Shown: positions 25,108 to 33,592, counted from the stretch's first letter. The stretch is DNA of 64,000 nucleotides from Terriglobales bacterium (GCA_035764005.1 DASTZZ010000069.1:62001-126000), one strand, 5' to 3'. Notes: generated from the letters alone by a model not told the origin. A program made the numbers and translations.

Positions 25108-25276
25108 GGCCGAAATGTGACAGCCCAGGACGAAGTCCTGGGAAACATCCCAATCGCAATCGAGTGCCGGAGGCACGACACTTCCCGAGGTGCCGTCCCT
25201 CTGGGACTCTGATTTTGCAAACACGCAAACCCAGGACTTCGTCCTGGGCTTTCACATGACGTGCCTCCGGCACTCA
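25108..25276. repeat. Dispersed nested inverted repeat before mraY
   Basis: Outer arms CAGCCCAGGACGAAGTCCTG (about 25121-25140) and CCCAGGACTTCGTCCTGGGC (about 25230-25249) and inner arms GAGTGCCGGAGGCACG (25162-) and CGTGCCTCCGGCACTC (25260-25275) interleave. Each CCAGGACGAAGTCCTGG arm is also a small palindrome. It fills the murF-mraY gap. Confidence 0.8.
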
Positions 25277-25297
25277 GCCTTGCAACAATTGCAGAGG

Positions 25298-26689
25298 CTA
25301 CTTCACCTGCATTGACGTACCGAGCCGTTCATTCAACCGCTCCAGCGCCCGCTCGAGTTTCACGCCGCGCGATGCCTTCAAAAGAACGACGTCACCTGCC
25401 TTAAGATTCTCCGCTAACCAATCTCCTGCCAGTTCGGGCTCGGGAACGAACTTCGCGAAAACACCTCCGGCTGCGGCTCCCTCCACTATAAAGCTGGCAG
25501 CGCCGCGGACTCCGAGAAGAATGTCGATCTTGCGTTGAGCAACGTGATTCCCGCTCTGACGATGAAGCTCAGGAGCGGCGGGACCAAGTTCCAGCATTTC
25601 ACCGGCGACCACTATGCGCCGCTTTGCCGGAGAAGAGGCCACCACATCCACCATTGCCTCCAGCGCCTTGGGATTCGAGTTGTAGCAATCGTTGATGATC
25701 GTGGCTCCGTTGATCTGAAGAACCTGACCGCGTTTATCAGGAGCCTTCAAGGAAGCTAAAGAAGCCGCGGCTTCGGATGGAGTGACTCCAGCCTCAAGCG
25801 CCACGGCGACTCCGGCGAGGGCGTTGGAAACGTTATGGCTGCCGAGCAATGGAAGTTCCGCCGGAGTGATCACTCCGCCAGCCTGCAATTGAAAGCGCGA
25901 GCCACGCGGACCGAGATCTTCCAGCGATTTCGCCGACACATCCGCCGCGTGCGAGATCCCGAACATGACTACCTTGCCGCGAAAGTCGCGTCCGAATTGG
26001 GAAACATAAGGATCATCGGCATTCAGGAAGGCCACACCGGAGGATGGAAGCGAAGCAATCAGCTCGTATTTCGCTCGTGCAATTCCAGCAATTCCATCAG
26101 GAAAGAATTCGAGATGGACGGGAGCAACCGCCGTAACGACGCCCCAGTCCGGCTTTGCGACATCGCAAAGCGCAGTGATCTCCCCAGCATGCGACATTCC
26201 CATTTCGATCACAGCGATGTCGTGCTCGGCCTCAAGCTTCAGCAACTGCAGCGGCAGTCCAAAATGGTTGTTGAGATTGCCTTGTGATTTCAGCACGCGA
26301 AAGCGCGTCGAGAGCACATGGGCGATCACGTCTTTGGTGGTTGTCTTTCCAGCCGATCCAGTGACTCCCACGAGGCGCTTGCCCCAGAGCCTGCGCACGG
26401 CCGCACCGAGACGCTGCAGAGCGACGAGCGTGTCCTTCACGATCAGGACTTTGCCGGATGCTGCGAACCTCTCGGCTTGATCGATCGCGATTATCGCTCC
26501 CGAGGCTCCCGCCTGCAGAGCTTTCTCGACATAGTCGTGCCCATCGAGACGCTCGCCGCGAATCGCAAAGAAGAGGTCTCCGGGTTGAAGTGTGCGCGAA
26601 TCGATCGAGTACCCGCCGGCGACCTGCTCACCATCGAACTTGCCCGAGGCCTGCACGAATTCGGCAACGCGCCACAGCGGAAGCTTCAT
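25298..26689 (-). CDS. murF: UDP-MurNAc-tripeptide--D-alanyl-D-alanine ligase
   Basis: A 463-residue Mur ligase adding D-Ala-D-Ala. The N-terminal domain (IDSRTLQPGDLFFAIRGERLDGH) is the MurE/MurF uridine-binding type, the ATP loop is GVTGSAGKTTTKDVIAHVL, then GNLNNHFGLPLQLL, EMGMSHAGEI and NDCYNSNPKALEAM mark MurF. The start ATGA overlaps the murE stop. A repeat-filled gap of 277 bases separates it from mraY. Confidence 0.96.
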   Translation of the reverse strand: MKLPLWRVAEFVQASGKFDGEQVAGGYSIDSRTLQPGDLFFAIRGERLDGHDYVEKALQAGASGAIIAIDQAERFAASGKVLIVKDTLVALQRLGAAVRRLWGKRLVGVTGSAGKTTTKDVIAHVLSTRFRVLKSQGNLNNHFGLPLQLLKLEAEHDIAVIEMGMSHAGEITALCDVAKPDWGVVTAVAPVHLEFFPDGIAGIARAKYELIASLPSSGVAFLNADDPYVSQFGRDFRGKVVMFGISHAADVSAKSLEDLGPRGSRFQLQAGGVITPAELPLLGSHNVSNALAGVAVALEAGVTPSEAAASLASLKAPDKRGQVLQINGATIINDCYNSNPKALEAMVDVVASSPAKRRIVVAGEMLELGPAAPELHRQSGNHVAQRKIDILLGVRGAASFIVEGAAAGGVFAKFVPEPELAGDWLAENLKAGDVVLLKASRGVKLERALERLNERLGTSMQVK

Positions 26690-28200
26690 GCGACTGGCGC
26701 TCCTTCACGAGCAGCTTGATATCCCACCTGCGCCAGCGCCTCGCGCGCGACCTGCACGTCGTCGAAGGAAAATGTTCCCGCGCGGGTGATCTGATATTTT
26801 TCGTGCCCCTTTCCGGCAATGAGCACGATGTCGCCTGATCGAGCTTCGTTAATCGCTATGCCAATAGCTTTTCGCCGGTCTGGCTCGACCACATGACGGC
26901 TGCCGGTTTGTGTCAATCCGGGAAGCGCATCGGCGATGATCGCCAGCGGATCTTCACTGCGCGGATTGTCGGATGTAAGCACCACGAAATCGCTTCCCTC
27001 ACCTGCAGCGCGCGCCATCAGCGGACGCTTGGTGCGATCGCGATCGCCGCCGCAGCCGAAGAGCGTGATGATTCGTCCTTCAGACTTCTGCTGCGCCAAC
27101 AGTTGGCGAGCGATGCGCGTTAGATTGCGAAGAGCGTCGTCAGTATGCGCATAGTCAACGACAACAATGAACGGCTGACCGCAATCGATGCGCTCAAACC
27201 TGCCCGGCACGCGCGTGAAGCTTGCGATCGCATCACGAATCTGATCGAGCGCACATCCCCGCGCGTAGGCAGCAGCCGAAGCCGCGAGCACGTTGTACAC
27301 GTTGATCTCGCCGATCAGACGAGACTCACAGCCGATCGTCTCGTCGCCGAGACGCAAATCGAATCGTGTTCCAGTGGGGGAATACACAATGTTCTCGGCT
27401 CTTGCTCGCGCTCCGTGTAATCCATAGCCAATCACTTCGGAGCCGCTCTCCTGCGCGATTTCGCGCAGCTTGACTCCGTACTCATCGTCTTGATTTATGA
27501 CCGCAATGGCAGGAGGCGCAGCGCCATCGCCCTGAAACAACTTGGCTTTCGCTGCTAAGTACGCTTCCATGCTCTGGTGATAGTCGAGGTGATCACGCGT
27601 GAGATTGGTAAAGACGGCAACATCATAGTGCAGCCCGTACACGCGACCCTGCTCCAGCGCGTGCGAGGAGACCTCCATGACGGCTTCTGTTGCGCCCGCA
27701 TGCACAGCTTCCGCAAAGGTCGCATTCAACTCCAGCGATTCCGGCGTGGTATGTGGAGCAGGCAGCACACGTCCGGCGACGTGATATTCAATCGTTCCAA
27801 TCATCGCAACCGAGCGGCCGGCGGTGCGCAGAATGTGCTCGACAACAAACGTAGTCGTGGTCTTTCCATTCGTGCCGGTAACGCCGGTCAGCTTGAGATG
27901 ATCCGCCGGACGACCATAAAAGTTCGCGCTGATCTTGGCCAGAGCCTGCCTTCCATGCGCGACTTGTGCAAATGCAATGTTCGGCGGCGAGACAGTAGTA
28001 TCCGAATCCGTAACGATTGCTGAGGCGCCTGCACGCAGCGCAGCATCGATGAACCGATTGCCATCACTACTCTCGCCGCGCATGGCGAGAAACAGAAATC
28101 CCGGCTTCACCTTCCGCGAGTCATAAGCAATGCCGGTAATCTCGGCGTCGCCGCTCACAGAGAGCGTCTCGACATTGCGGATGATGTCGCGGAACTTCAT
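26686..28200 (-). CDS. murE: UDP-MurNAc-tripeptide synthetase
   Basis: A 504-residue Mur ligase adding the third stem residue. Motifs: ITGIAYDSRKVKPGFLFLAM, GVTGTNGKTTTTFVVEH, TTPESLELNATF, MEVSSHALEQGRV, NLTRDHLDYHQSMEAYLAAK and the C-terminal TSDNPRSEDPLAI. DNPR is the specificity motif of enzymes adding meso-diaminopimelate (lysine enzymes differ here), so the wall is expected to be of the mDAP type. ATG 28200 was chosen over TTG 28206. It overlaps murF by four bases. Confidence 0.96.
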   Translation of the reverse strand: MKFRDIIRNVETLSVSGDAEITGIAYDSRKVKPGFLFLAMRGESSDGNRFIDAALRAGASAIVTDSDTTVSPPNIAFAQVAHGRQALAKISANFYGRPADHLKLTGVTGTNGKTTTTFVVEHILRTAGRSVAMIGTIEYHVAGRVLPAPHTTPESLELNATFAEAVHAGATEAVMEVSSHALEQGRVYGLHYDVAVFTNLTRDHLDYHQSMEAYLAAKAKLFQGDGAAPPAIAVINQDDEYGVKLREIAQESGSEVIGYGLHGARARAENIVYSPTGTRFDLRLGDETIGCESRLIGEINVYNVLAASAAAYARGCALDQIRDAIASFTRVPGRFERIDCGQPFIVVVDYAHTDDALRNLTRIARQLLAQQKSEGRIITLFGCGGDRDRTKRPLMARAAGEGSDFVVLTSDNPRSEDPLAIIADALPGLTQTGSRHVVEPDRRKAIGIAINEARSGDIVLIAGKGHEKYQITRAGTFSFDDVQVAREALAQVGYQAAREGAPVA

Positions 28201-28263
28201 TTGCAAATTATAGCGGTACCAATTCGGGGCTGTTCACCACGCAGCCACGGAGGAGGTCTTTTG

Positions 28264-28448
28264 TTGTCATTCCGAACCGCCGATTGTTGGCGGCGAGGAA
28301 TCCCTATGATCAAACACACAGTTGATGTCTCGTGAATTCCGAGATTCTATAAAGCCTCGAAATCGGTAGAGGTAAACTTTCAGCCATACAACGGTTGTGA
28401 GAATCAATAGGGATTCCTCACCGCAAAATCGGCGGTTCGGAATGACAA
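28264..28448. repeat. TTGTCATTCCGAA dispersed repeat, copy downstream of ftsI
   Basis: Begins TTGTCATTCCGAACCGCCGA and ends TCGGCGGTTCGGAATGACAA, a near-perfect terminal inverted repeat. GAGGAATCCCTAT and ATAGGGATTCCTCA form an inner pair. The same arms occur at 30700-30827, on the other side of ftsI. Confidence 0.85.
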
Positions 28449-28490
28449 TGAAACCCTCCGTGTCCTCCGCATCTCTGGTGAAAAAAAGCT

Positions 28491-30665
28491 TTACCGCGCG
28501 AACTGGACAGTGACGTGTCCGCCTGCTGGAATGCGGGCTCCCGGCGGAGGATTCTGTTGCTTAGCAACTCCCGATCCGAAGACGTCCACCTCCAGTCCTG
28601 CTCTTTCACTCTCTTCAATCACTGTCCGAACCGGCTTGCCCAGGAACGAGGGCACGGTAAGAGCGGAATCGGAATCAAGAACGACGGTGCCGGTTTTCGG
28701 AGGAGGATTCTGTTGCTCCGATGGAGTTATTGCCGACGCATTGCTCCCATCTGCAACGGGCAGATTCGGAGTTTGGTTTACGGGCTGATGATAAGTGACC
28801 GGGACTACGCCGTTCGAGGCTTGCGTTACCGTGCTCACCGTCGGCTCTGTTTCTGTGTTGTCGCTTTCCGCGACTTCTTCTCCGATATGGTCGGGGGACC
28901 CTTCCATCGAATCACCTCGATCCTTCGAGGCGCGAAGCAGCATCCGTTGCGAGCTTCTTACGTCAACGTCATGCGGGACGTCGAGGTATTCCAACACCTG
29001 CTGCGCGATTCGTGCCCAGGCGGGCGCAGCCACCAGTCCACCCTCATGCGGTCCCACGGGCGAGTCCAGAATCACCGTGATCGTGACGGCTGGATTATTT
29101 ACCGGAGCAAAGCCGGAGAACGACGCAATGTCTTTCGACCCGTACCTATGTGTCAGCGGATTGATCTTTTGTGCGGTGCCGGTCTTCCCCGCGGAGCTGT
29201 AGCCGTCGAGAATCGCCTTTTTACCAGTGCCCTTTAGCACGACCTCCTGCAGCATCTCCCGCATTTCCGCTGCAGTCATCGAGGAGATCACGCGATGCTG
29301 CTGCCCAGGATGGAAGACCAGCGACCGCGCCGGCCCTCCTACTACATCCACCGATCCTGCCGTTGTTCCCGCGACGATGCGTGGCGGAGTCCAGATGCCA
29401 TCGTTCGCCATTGCCGAGGTCATAGACACAAGCTGAAGCGGAGACACTCCGATCTCCTGACCCATGGAGATCGCGCCAATGCTCATCTTGGACCAGCGGC
29501 TCACCGGCTTGGTCATGCCGCGAGTCTCGCCCGGCAGCTCAATCCCAGTTCGGGAACCGAAGCCGAAGTCGCGGATGTACTTGTACATGCGATCATCGCC
29601 GAGGCGGAGCGCAATCTTAATGGCGCCTACGTCGCTGGAGTTTTGCAGAACCTGGCTGACCGTGAGCATACCGTAGGCCTTGTGGTCGTGAATCGTGCGG
29701 CCACCGAGGAAGATCTTGCCCATCTGGCAATCGAACACTTCGTTCGGATTCGTAACCTTCTCTTCGAGCGCGGCCGCAATGGTGACCATCTTGAACGTCG
29801 ATCCCGGCTCATACGCGTCGCTCACTGCGCGATTCCTCAGCGACTTCGGACTGATCCCACGCGAGTTGTTCGGATTGAACGTCGGATAGTTGGCCAGCGC
29901 CAGAATCTCTCCCGTTCTGGGATTCTGAATCACGACTGTGCCGGCCTCGGCGTGCGTCTGCTGCATCGCAGCCTCCAGCTCTTTTTCCGCGATATGCTGG
30001 ATATCTTCATCGATGGTGAGCACGAGGTTCTGGCCCGGCACGGGATTCTTCTCCACTCGCCCTACCCAGCGATGCCGCGCATCCATGGTGATGAGCATCT
30101 TGCCTGCACGTCCGCGTAGACGCTCATCGAACGATCGCTCGATGCCGGCAAGGCCCTCGTCGTCCATACCGACGTAGCCGATCACCTGAGCGGCCAGATC
30201 GTTTTTCGGATAGAAACGTTTGGGTTCCTTCTGGAAGTAGATGCCTTTCAGATTCAACGCGCGAATTCGGGCGGAAGTATCGTTGTCGAGCTTGCGAGCA
30301 ATCCAGGCAAAAGAGCGCGAGGACTCCAACTTGGCAAAAATCTCTTTAGGATCAGCTTTAAGAATGCGCGCCAACAGCCGCGCTGTAGTTCCTTGATCGG
30401 GAATTTCAGAAGGAACCGCGAACACTGAGTCCACCTGGATGCTCATCGCCAGTTCCCGCCCTTTGCGGTCATAGATGATGCCGCGTGGCGGTGCGACCTC
30501 AATGCTGCGCTGCTGCTGGCGTGCGGCTTTTTGCGTCAGAAATCCGTATTCGCCAATCTGGAGCCACAACAGCCGGAGGAAGATGGCGAAAATCCAAAGA
30601 CAAAAAAATGTCGCAAAGAGCGACAGGCGGAGACGGCCCTCGGTTTTCGCGGTGACTGTGGGCAT
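28491..30665 (-). CDS. ftsI: Septal penicillin-binding transpeptidase with PASTA domain
   Basis: A 724-residue class B PBP that cross-links septal peptidoglycan with FtsW. A short cytoplasmic tail and one membrane helix (about 14-36) are followed by the dimerisation domain (RGIIYDRKGRELAMSI) and a transpeptidase domain with SxxK in PGSTFKMVT (about 287), SxD in NSSDVGAIK in place of SxN, and KTGT in GKTGTAQK (about 491). After a Thr/Pro-rich linker, a C-terminal PASTA module (about 665-724, TVPSFLGKPVRTVIEESERAG) is present, as in SpoVD or PBP2X-like proteins and unlike E. coli FtsI. Confidence 0.95.
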   Translation of the reverse strand: MPTVTAKTEGRLRLSLFATFFCLWIFAIFLRLLWLQIGEYGFLTQKAARQQQRSIEVAPPRGIIYDRKGRELAMSIQVDSVFAVPSEIPDQGTTARLLARILKADPKEIFAKLESSRSFAWIARKLDNDTSARIRALNLKGIYFQKEPKRFYPKNDLAAQVIGYVGMDDEGLAGIERSFDERLRGRAGKMLITMDARHRWVGRVEKNPVPGQNLVLTIDEDIQHIAEKELEAAMQQTHAEAGTVVIQNPRTGEILALANYPTFNPNNSRGISPKSLRNRAVSDAYEPGSTFKMVTIAAALEEKVTNPNEVFDCQMGKIFLGGRTIHDHKAYGMLTVSQVLQNSSDVGAIKIALRLGDDRMYKYIRDFGFGSRTGIELPGETRGMTKPVSRWSKMSIGAISMGQEIGVSPLQLVSMTSAMANDGIWTPPRIVAGTTAGSVDVVGGPARSLVFHPGQQHRVISSMTAAEMREMLQEVVLKGTGKKAILDGYSSAGKTGTAQKINPLTHRYGSKDIASFSGFAPVNNPAVTITVILDSPVGPHEGGLVAAPAWARIAQQVLEYLDVPHDVDVRSSQRMLLRASKDRGDSMEGSPDHIGEEVAESDNTETEPTVSTVTQASNGVVPVTYHQPVNQTPNLPVADGSNASAITPSEQQNPPPKTGTVVLDSDSALTVPSFLGKPVRTVIEESERAGLEVDVFGSGVAKQQNPPPGARIPAGGHVTVQFAR

Positions 30666-30699
30666 CGAGGCTGCGGAGGTGATTCAGTTGTCGTTCAGT

Positions 30700-30827
30700 T
30701 TGTCATTCCGAACGAAGTGAGGAATCCCTATCGACATTCACAATTTCAACTCTTACGGCTCACTTGACGTGAGTCGCAGGCTATAGGGATTCCTCACCGC
30801 CAAAAATCGGCGGTTCGGAATGACAAT
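30700..30827. repeat. TTGTCATTCCGAA dispersed repeat, copy upstream of ftsI
   Basis: Starts TTGTCATTCCGAACGAAGTG, AGGAATCCCTAT; ends ATAGGGATTCCTCACCGCC and TCGGCGGTTCGGAATGACAA. Same family as 28264-28448 with a shorter, unrelated centre. It lies 34 bases upstream of the ftsI start. Confidence 0.85.
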
Positions 30828-30910
30828 CTTGAACAGATAAACGTGCGTGGCGGCCTGGTTGGTTTTCCGAGGCCACCACCCGGGTCGGTTATCACCGGCC
30901 AACTTGTAGA

Positions 30911-31006
30911 AAAGCAGTCAGCACTCAGCTCTCAGCATTCAGCCAAAGCTCCTGAACTGGGCCGCAGTGGCTGATTGCTGACGGCTGAGTGCTGATTGCT
31001 GCTTTA
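30911..31006. repeat. CAGCACTCAGC inverted repeat at the ftsL stop
   Basis: AAAGCAGTCAGCACTCAGC at the left pairs with GCTGAGTGCTGATTGCTGCTTT at the right, with short CAGC-type units between. The right end runs into the TAA of ftsL (31004-31006). It fills the ftsL-ftsI gap. Confidence 0.8.
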
Positions 31007-31483
31007 CTGCCAACTATCCACCACCTGAATCCCACTCGCCTTCGCCATCACTGGCGCGGAAGGATCGACGGAGACTTCGAGGTGCATAACTTGTCCTGCC
31101 TGAGGGGACACAAGGCCCATCCGCGCGGCTAGCTGCTCGATTCGATCAGGGTCTCGAAGCGATGCTTCTTCCAATCGCAGTGCGCGGTTCTGTTCGAGGA
31201 GCGCATCGCGCTCGATCTTCTGCGCTTCGATCTTGTAGCCGTACTCGATCGAGCTCAGGTGCTGCCACGCGTAGATCATGATGAAACTGAAGAGTACGGC
31301 GGCAGCGATGGAAAACATGCGAATCTCTCGCGCGCGCTGCGGATCGGCGACCTTCACCAGGCGCGAGTTGTCGATCGCCTTGTTGAAATAGATCTCCGGC
31401 GTGACTCCGCCCCATTTTCGTTGTGAGCCGACCGGCTGCCACATGCGGTATCCGCAATAGCCGGGGATTGCCTGGGTTGCCAT
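31004..31483 (-). CDS. ftsL: FtsL-like divisome protein
   Basis: A 159-residue bitopic protein. A cytoplasmic part of about 55 residues is followed by one helix (about 57-74, SIAAAVLFSFIMIYAWQH) and a periplasmic coiled coil (IEAQKIERDALLEQNRALRLEEASL in parts), then PDRIEQLAARMGLVSPQAGQV, the closing motif of FtsL/DivIC proteins. It should bridge FtsI/FtsW to the rest of the divisome. The position between rsmH and ftsI is the standard one. The start directly follows the stop of the 51-residue ORF (TAAATG). Confidence 0.9.
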   Translation of the reverse strand: MATQAIPGYCGYRMWQPVGSQRKWGGVTPEIYFNKAIDNSRLVKVADPQRAREIRMFSIAAAVLFSFIMIYAWQHLSSIEYGYKIEAQKIERDALLEQNRALRLEEASLRDPDRIEQLAARMGLVSPQAGQVMHLEVSVDPSAPVMAKASGIQVVDSWQ

Positions 31484-31639
31484 TTATGCTACTCCGGCGT
31501 ACTGGTGATGGAACGAAGCTTCGAGCATGTGCGCGGCGATGAAGCCCTCCACCGGCTCTTCCTCACGATAGATGTGCGCTTCGTTCTCGGCGCGCTGCAC
31601 GCTCTCGATCAGTTCGTCGATTAGTCTGCCCGTGTACAT
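31484..31639 (-). CDS. 51-residue acidic protein of the dcw cluster
   Basis: A tiny ORF between rsmH and ftsL. ATG 31639 has a strong GGAGG ribosome site 7 bases before it, and its stop touches the ftsL ATG, so it is probably translated and coupled to ftsL. The sequence (YTGRLIDELIESVQRAENEA, then a HIYREEEPVEGFIAAHML stretch) is acidic and helix-prone with no membrane segment or known family. A longer ORF to 31717 would run through the repeat and is rejected. Function is unknown; location suggests a division-linked or regulatory role. Confidence 0.7.
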   Translation of the reverse strand: MYTGRLIDELIESVQRAENEAHIYREEEPVEGFIAAHMLEASFHHQYAGVA

Positions 31640-31681
31640 GTTTGCTTCCTCCTTAATACGTGTGCTTTGTACAGCTTGCTT

Positions 31682-31748
31682 GTCAGTACCGTCCGCGTAG
31701 CGGATGGGTGTTGCCACTGACCCGTTCGCTACCGCGAACGGTACTGAC
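31682..31748. repeat. CAGTACCG inverted repeat, copy 1
   Basis: GTCAGTACCGTCCGCGTAGC at the left pairs with GCTACCGCGAACGGTACTGAC at the right. Related copies are at 36264-36340 and 41483-41511. It lies between rsmH and the 51-residue ORF of the dcw cluster. Confidence 0.8.
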
Positions 31749-31888
31749 TGCTACTGCTGACTCTCTACTTCCAAACTTGTTAAGCCGGTTCAGCACCGCT
31801 CGATGAGGTAGGTGTGCTGAAGATTTGTCTTTCGCCCTTAAGTTTCATCCGGCAGGACGATACTGAACCGGTCAACCTCGAAAAACCA

Positions 31889-31986
31889 TTTCGTGATTTC
31901 CTGATTTCGCGATTTCGCGATTGAGAATCAATCTGCCTTTACAATCGCGCAATCACGAAATCACGAAATCACCAAATCACCAAATT
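31889..31986. repeat. CGTGATTTC/GAAATCACG repeat at the rsmH stop
   Basis: Left units TTTCGTGATTTC, CTGATTTCGCGATTTCGCGA and right units AATCACGAAATCACGAAAT then CACCAAATCACCAAATT form an imperfect long hairpin made of 7 to 9-base units. The right end adjoins the rsmH stop at 31988. Confidence 0.75.
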
Positions 31987-31987
31987 C

Positions 31988-32926
31988 CTAAACTCTTTCC
32001 GCCGAGCGTAGCTTTGCGCTTCTTGCTCGCGGATTGCGATCCACTTCTTCTTCCGAAGCCGTCACCGGCTTTTTTGTCAGCAGTCGGTAGACGCCGTCCT
32101 TTGCTCCCTCGCGCATCGCTTCTTTCACTATGCGATCTTCCAGCGAGTGAAAGCTGATCACTACCAATCTCCCAACCGAAGGGAGGAGGACCTGAGGAGC
32201 TGCCTCGAGTAACTCCTTCAGGTCCTCAAGTTCGCGGTTTACGAAGATTCGGATTGCCTGGAAAGTGGTCGTCGCTGGATGAATGCGCTGGTATTTCATT
32301 GCCGGGAGCGCGGCCGCTACAACTTGAGCTAAATGCGCTGTCGATCGTATCGGCCGTGCCCGGACAATGGCTCTGGCGATTCTCCGCGACCTCCTTTCCT
32401 CACCGAATTCGTAAATCACATCGGCGAGAGTTCTCTCGTCGATGCGGTTTACCACTTGATCGGCGGTGCGCTCACTGCGCGGGTCCATGCGCATGTCGAG
32501 CGGCCCTTCCGCCTGAAAACTGAATCCGCGTGCTGCGTCGGAGAGTTGCATGGAGCTGATTCCCAGATCCGCCAGCAGACCGTCTGCGCTCGCGGCCTCG
32601 ACTCGTTGCCCGATTCGGGAATACGAATCGTGAATCAGCTCGATGTTCGGCGCCTCGCCGCCGAGTTCAGCCGCGAGACCATCGAGACGATTGCGCGCCA
32701 GCTCCAGCGCCGCCGGATCCTTATCGAAGCCAATCAAACGTCCCTGTGGGCCGAGGAGCCTTGCGATTTCGTAAGAGTGGCCGCCAAGCCCGAGGGTCGC
32801 GTCTATATAGGTGCCGCCGCGCCGCACGTTCAGAAAATGGATCGCTTCTTTTAAAAGAACTGGAACATGACGCTTTCCACCATCCCCGCCATGTCCGACC
32901 TCCTGGGAGGCCTTGTTGTCTTCCAC
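31988..32926 (-). CDS. rsmH: 16S rRNA (cytosine1402-N4)-methyltransferase
   Basis: A 312-residue SAM methyltransferase (MraW) acting on 16S rRNA at the P site. Motifs: RHVPVLLKEAIHFLN, the SAM loop DATLGLGGHSYEIA, GFDKDPAALELA, GLLADLGISSMQLSDAARGFSF, PLDMRMD and ISFHSLEDRIVK. Start is GTG 32926, two bases after the mraZ stop, so the two are co-translated. A longer N-terminal tail (EDNKASQEVGHGGDGGK) precedes the conserved part. Confidence 0.97.
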   Translation of the reverse strand: MEDNKASQEVGHGGDGGKRHVPVLLKEAIHFLNVRRGGTYIDATLGLGGHSYEIARLLGPQGRLIGFDKDPAALELARNRLDGLAAELGGEAPNIELIHDSYSRIGQRVEAASADGLLADLGISSMQLSDAARGFSFQAEGPLDMRMDPRSERTADQVVNRIDERTLADVIYEFGEERRSRRIARAIVRARPIRSTAHLAQVVAAALPAMKYQRIHPATTTFQAIRIFVNRELEDLKELLEAAPQVLLPSVGRLVVISFHSLEDRIVKEAMREGAKDGVYRLLTKKPVTASEEEVDRNPRARSAKLRSAERV

Positions 32927-32928
32927 CG

Positions 32929-33372
32929 CTAGATACCCAGATCAGCGAGTGTCTTTTCATCCTCTGGAGTGATCGGGTTGGCTTCGAGGTGCTTGCGGAA
33001 CTGTTCAGCGTTCCGAACTTCCAGGTACGTCAGGTTCCCGAAGACCAGCACTTCCCCTTTCACATCCGCCGAATCGCGCAGCAACTGCGGAATCAGCAAT
33101 CTCCCCTGGTTATCGATCTCGACCATCTGCCCGTAGTAATTGACTCGGTCGAGAAACTTTTTCTTGGCCGGATTGAAGTTTGAAACCTTCGCCAGCTTCT
33201 CTTCGATCCGCTGCCACTCCTCAAAGGGATATATCTCGGCAACCTTCCCATCGCGGCTGGTGATGTAAAATTGCCCGCCACCATAGCTCTCGTCGATGGT
33301 GCGCTTGAACTCGGCAGGGACCTTGAGTCGTCCCTTTTCGTCCACGCGCGTTGGGTGATTGCCGCGAAACAT
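32929..33372 (-). CDS. mraZ: Transcriptional regulator MraZ
   Basis: A 147-residue protein with two AbrB-like swapped-hairpin repeats: MFRGNHPTRVDEKGRLKVPAEFK and VEIDNQGRLLIPQLLRD, each with the DxxGR motif. MraZ forms rings and represses its own dcw promoter. It is the first gene of the cluster; a promoter and repeated GTGG sites lie 130 to 220 bases upstream. No good ribosome site is seen at ATG 33372. Confidence 0.97.
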   Translation of the reverse strand: MFRGNHPTRVDEKGRLKVPAEFKRTIDESYGGGQFYITSRDGKVAEIYPFEEWQRIEEKLAKVSNFNPAKKKFLDRVNYYGQMVEIDNQGRLLIPQLLRDSADVKGEVLVFGNLTYLEVRNAEQFRKHLEANPITPEDEKTLADLGI

Positions 33373-33500
33373 TGATTAACCGTCTGGCTCTGGCTGGCTA
33401 CGGCCAACAGCGCCAAGGAGGCTGAAGCAGCGAAAAATCGGGTCTTAGAGGTTGTTTTCCTGTGGTTCGCCGGATTTTGAAGTCTCATTCGCATCCGCTG

Positions 33501-33592
33501 CCACTCTCGACCACTTTGACCACGAATACAGCTTGTTCGACCACTTTCAACCACTTTTGACCACATCCTACGCCGAAGTGGTTGGATGTCAA
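33501..33592 (-). promoter_or_regulatory. dcw promoter with MraZ-type operator repeats
   Basis: On the minus strand, TTGACA (33587-33592), a 16-base spacer and TAGGAT (33565-33570) form a promoter. Next to it are three GTGG boxes at exactly 10-base steps (ending at 33564, 33554, 33544) and, after a gap, three more (33523, 33514, 33504; steps 9 and 10). MraZ of E. coli binds TGGG direct repeats with a 10-bp period just after its own promoter, so the arrangement fits autoregulation. Confidence 0.75.

Noticed and set aside
23897-25273. A 458-codon minus-strand ORF overlapping mraY in another frame
   Set aside because: Arg/Ser-rich with no family motif; mraY in its own frame has all catalytic motifs.
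29295-30119. A 274-codon plus-strand ORF opposite ftsI
   Set aside because: Antisense shadow of a strongly supported gene; no protein-like features.
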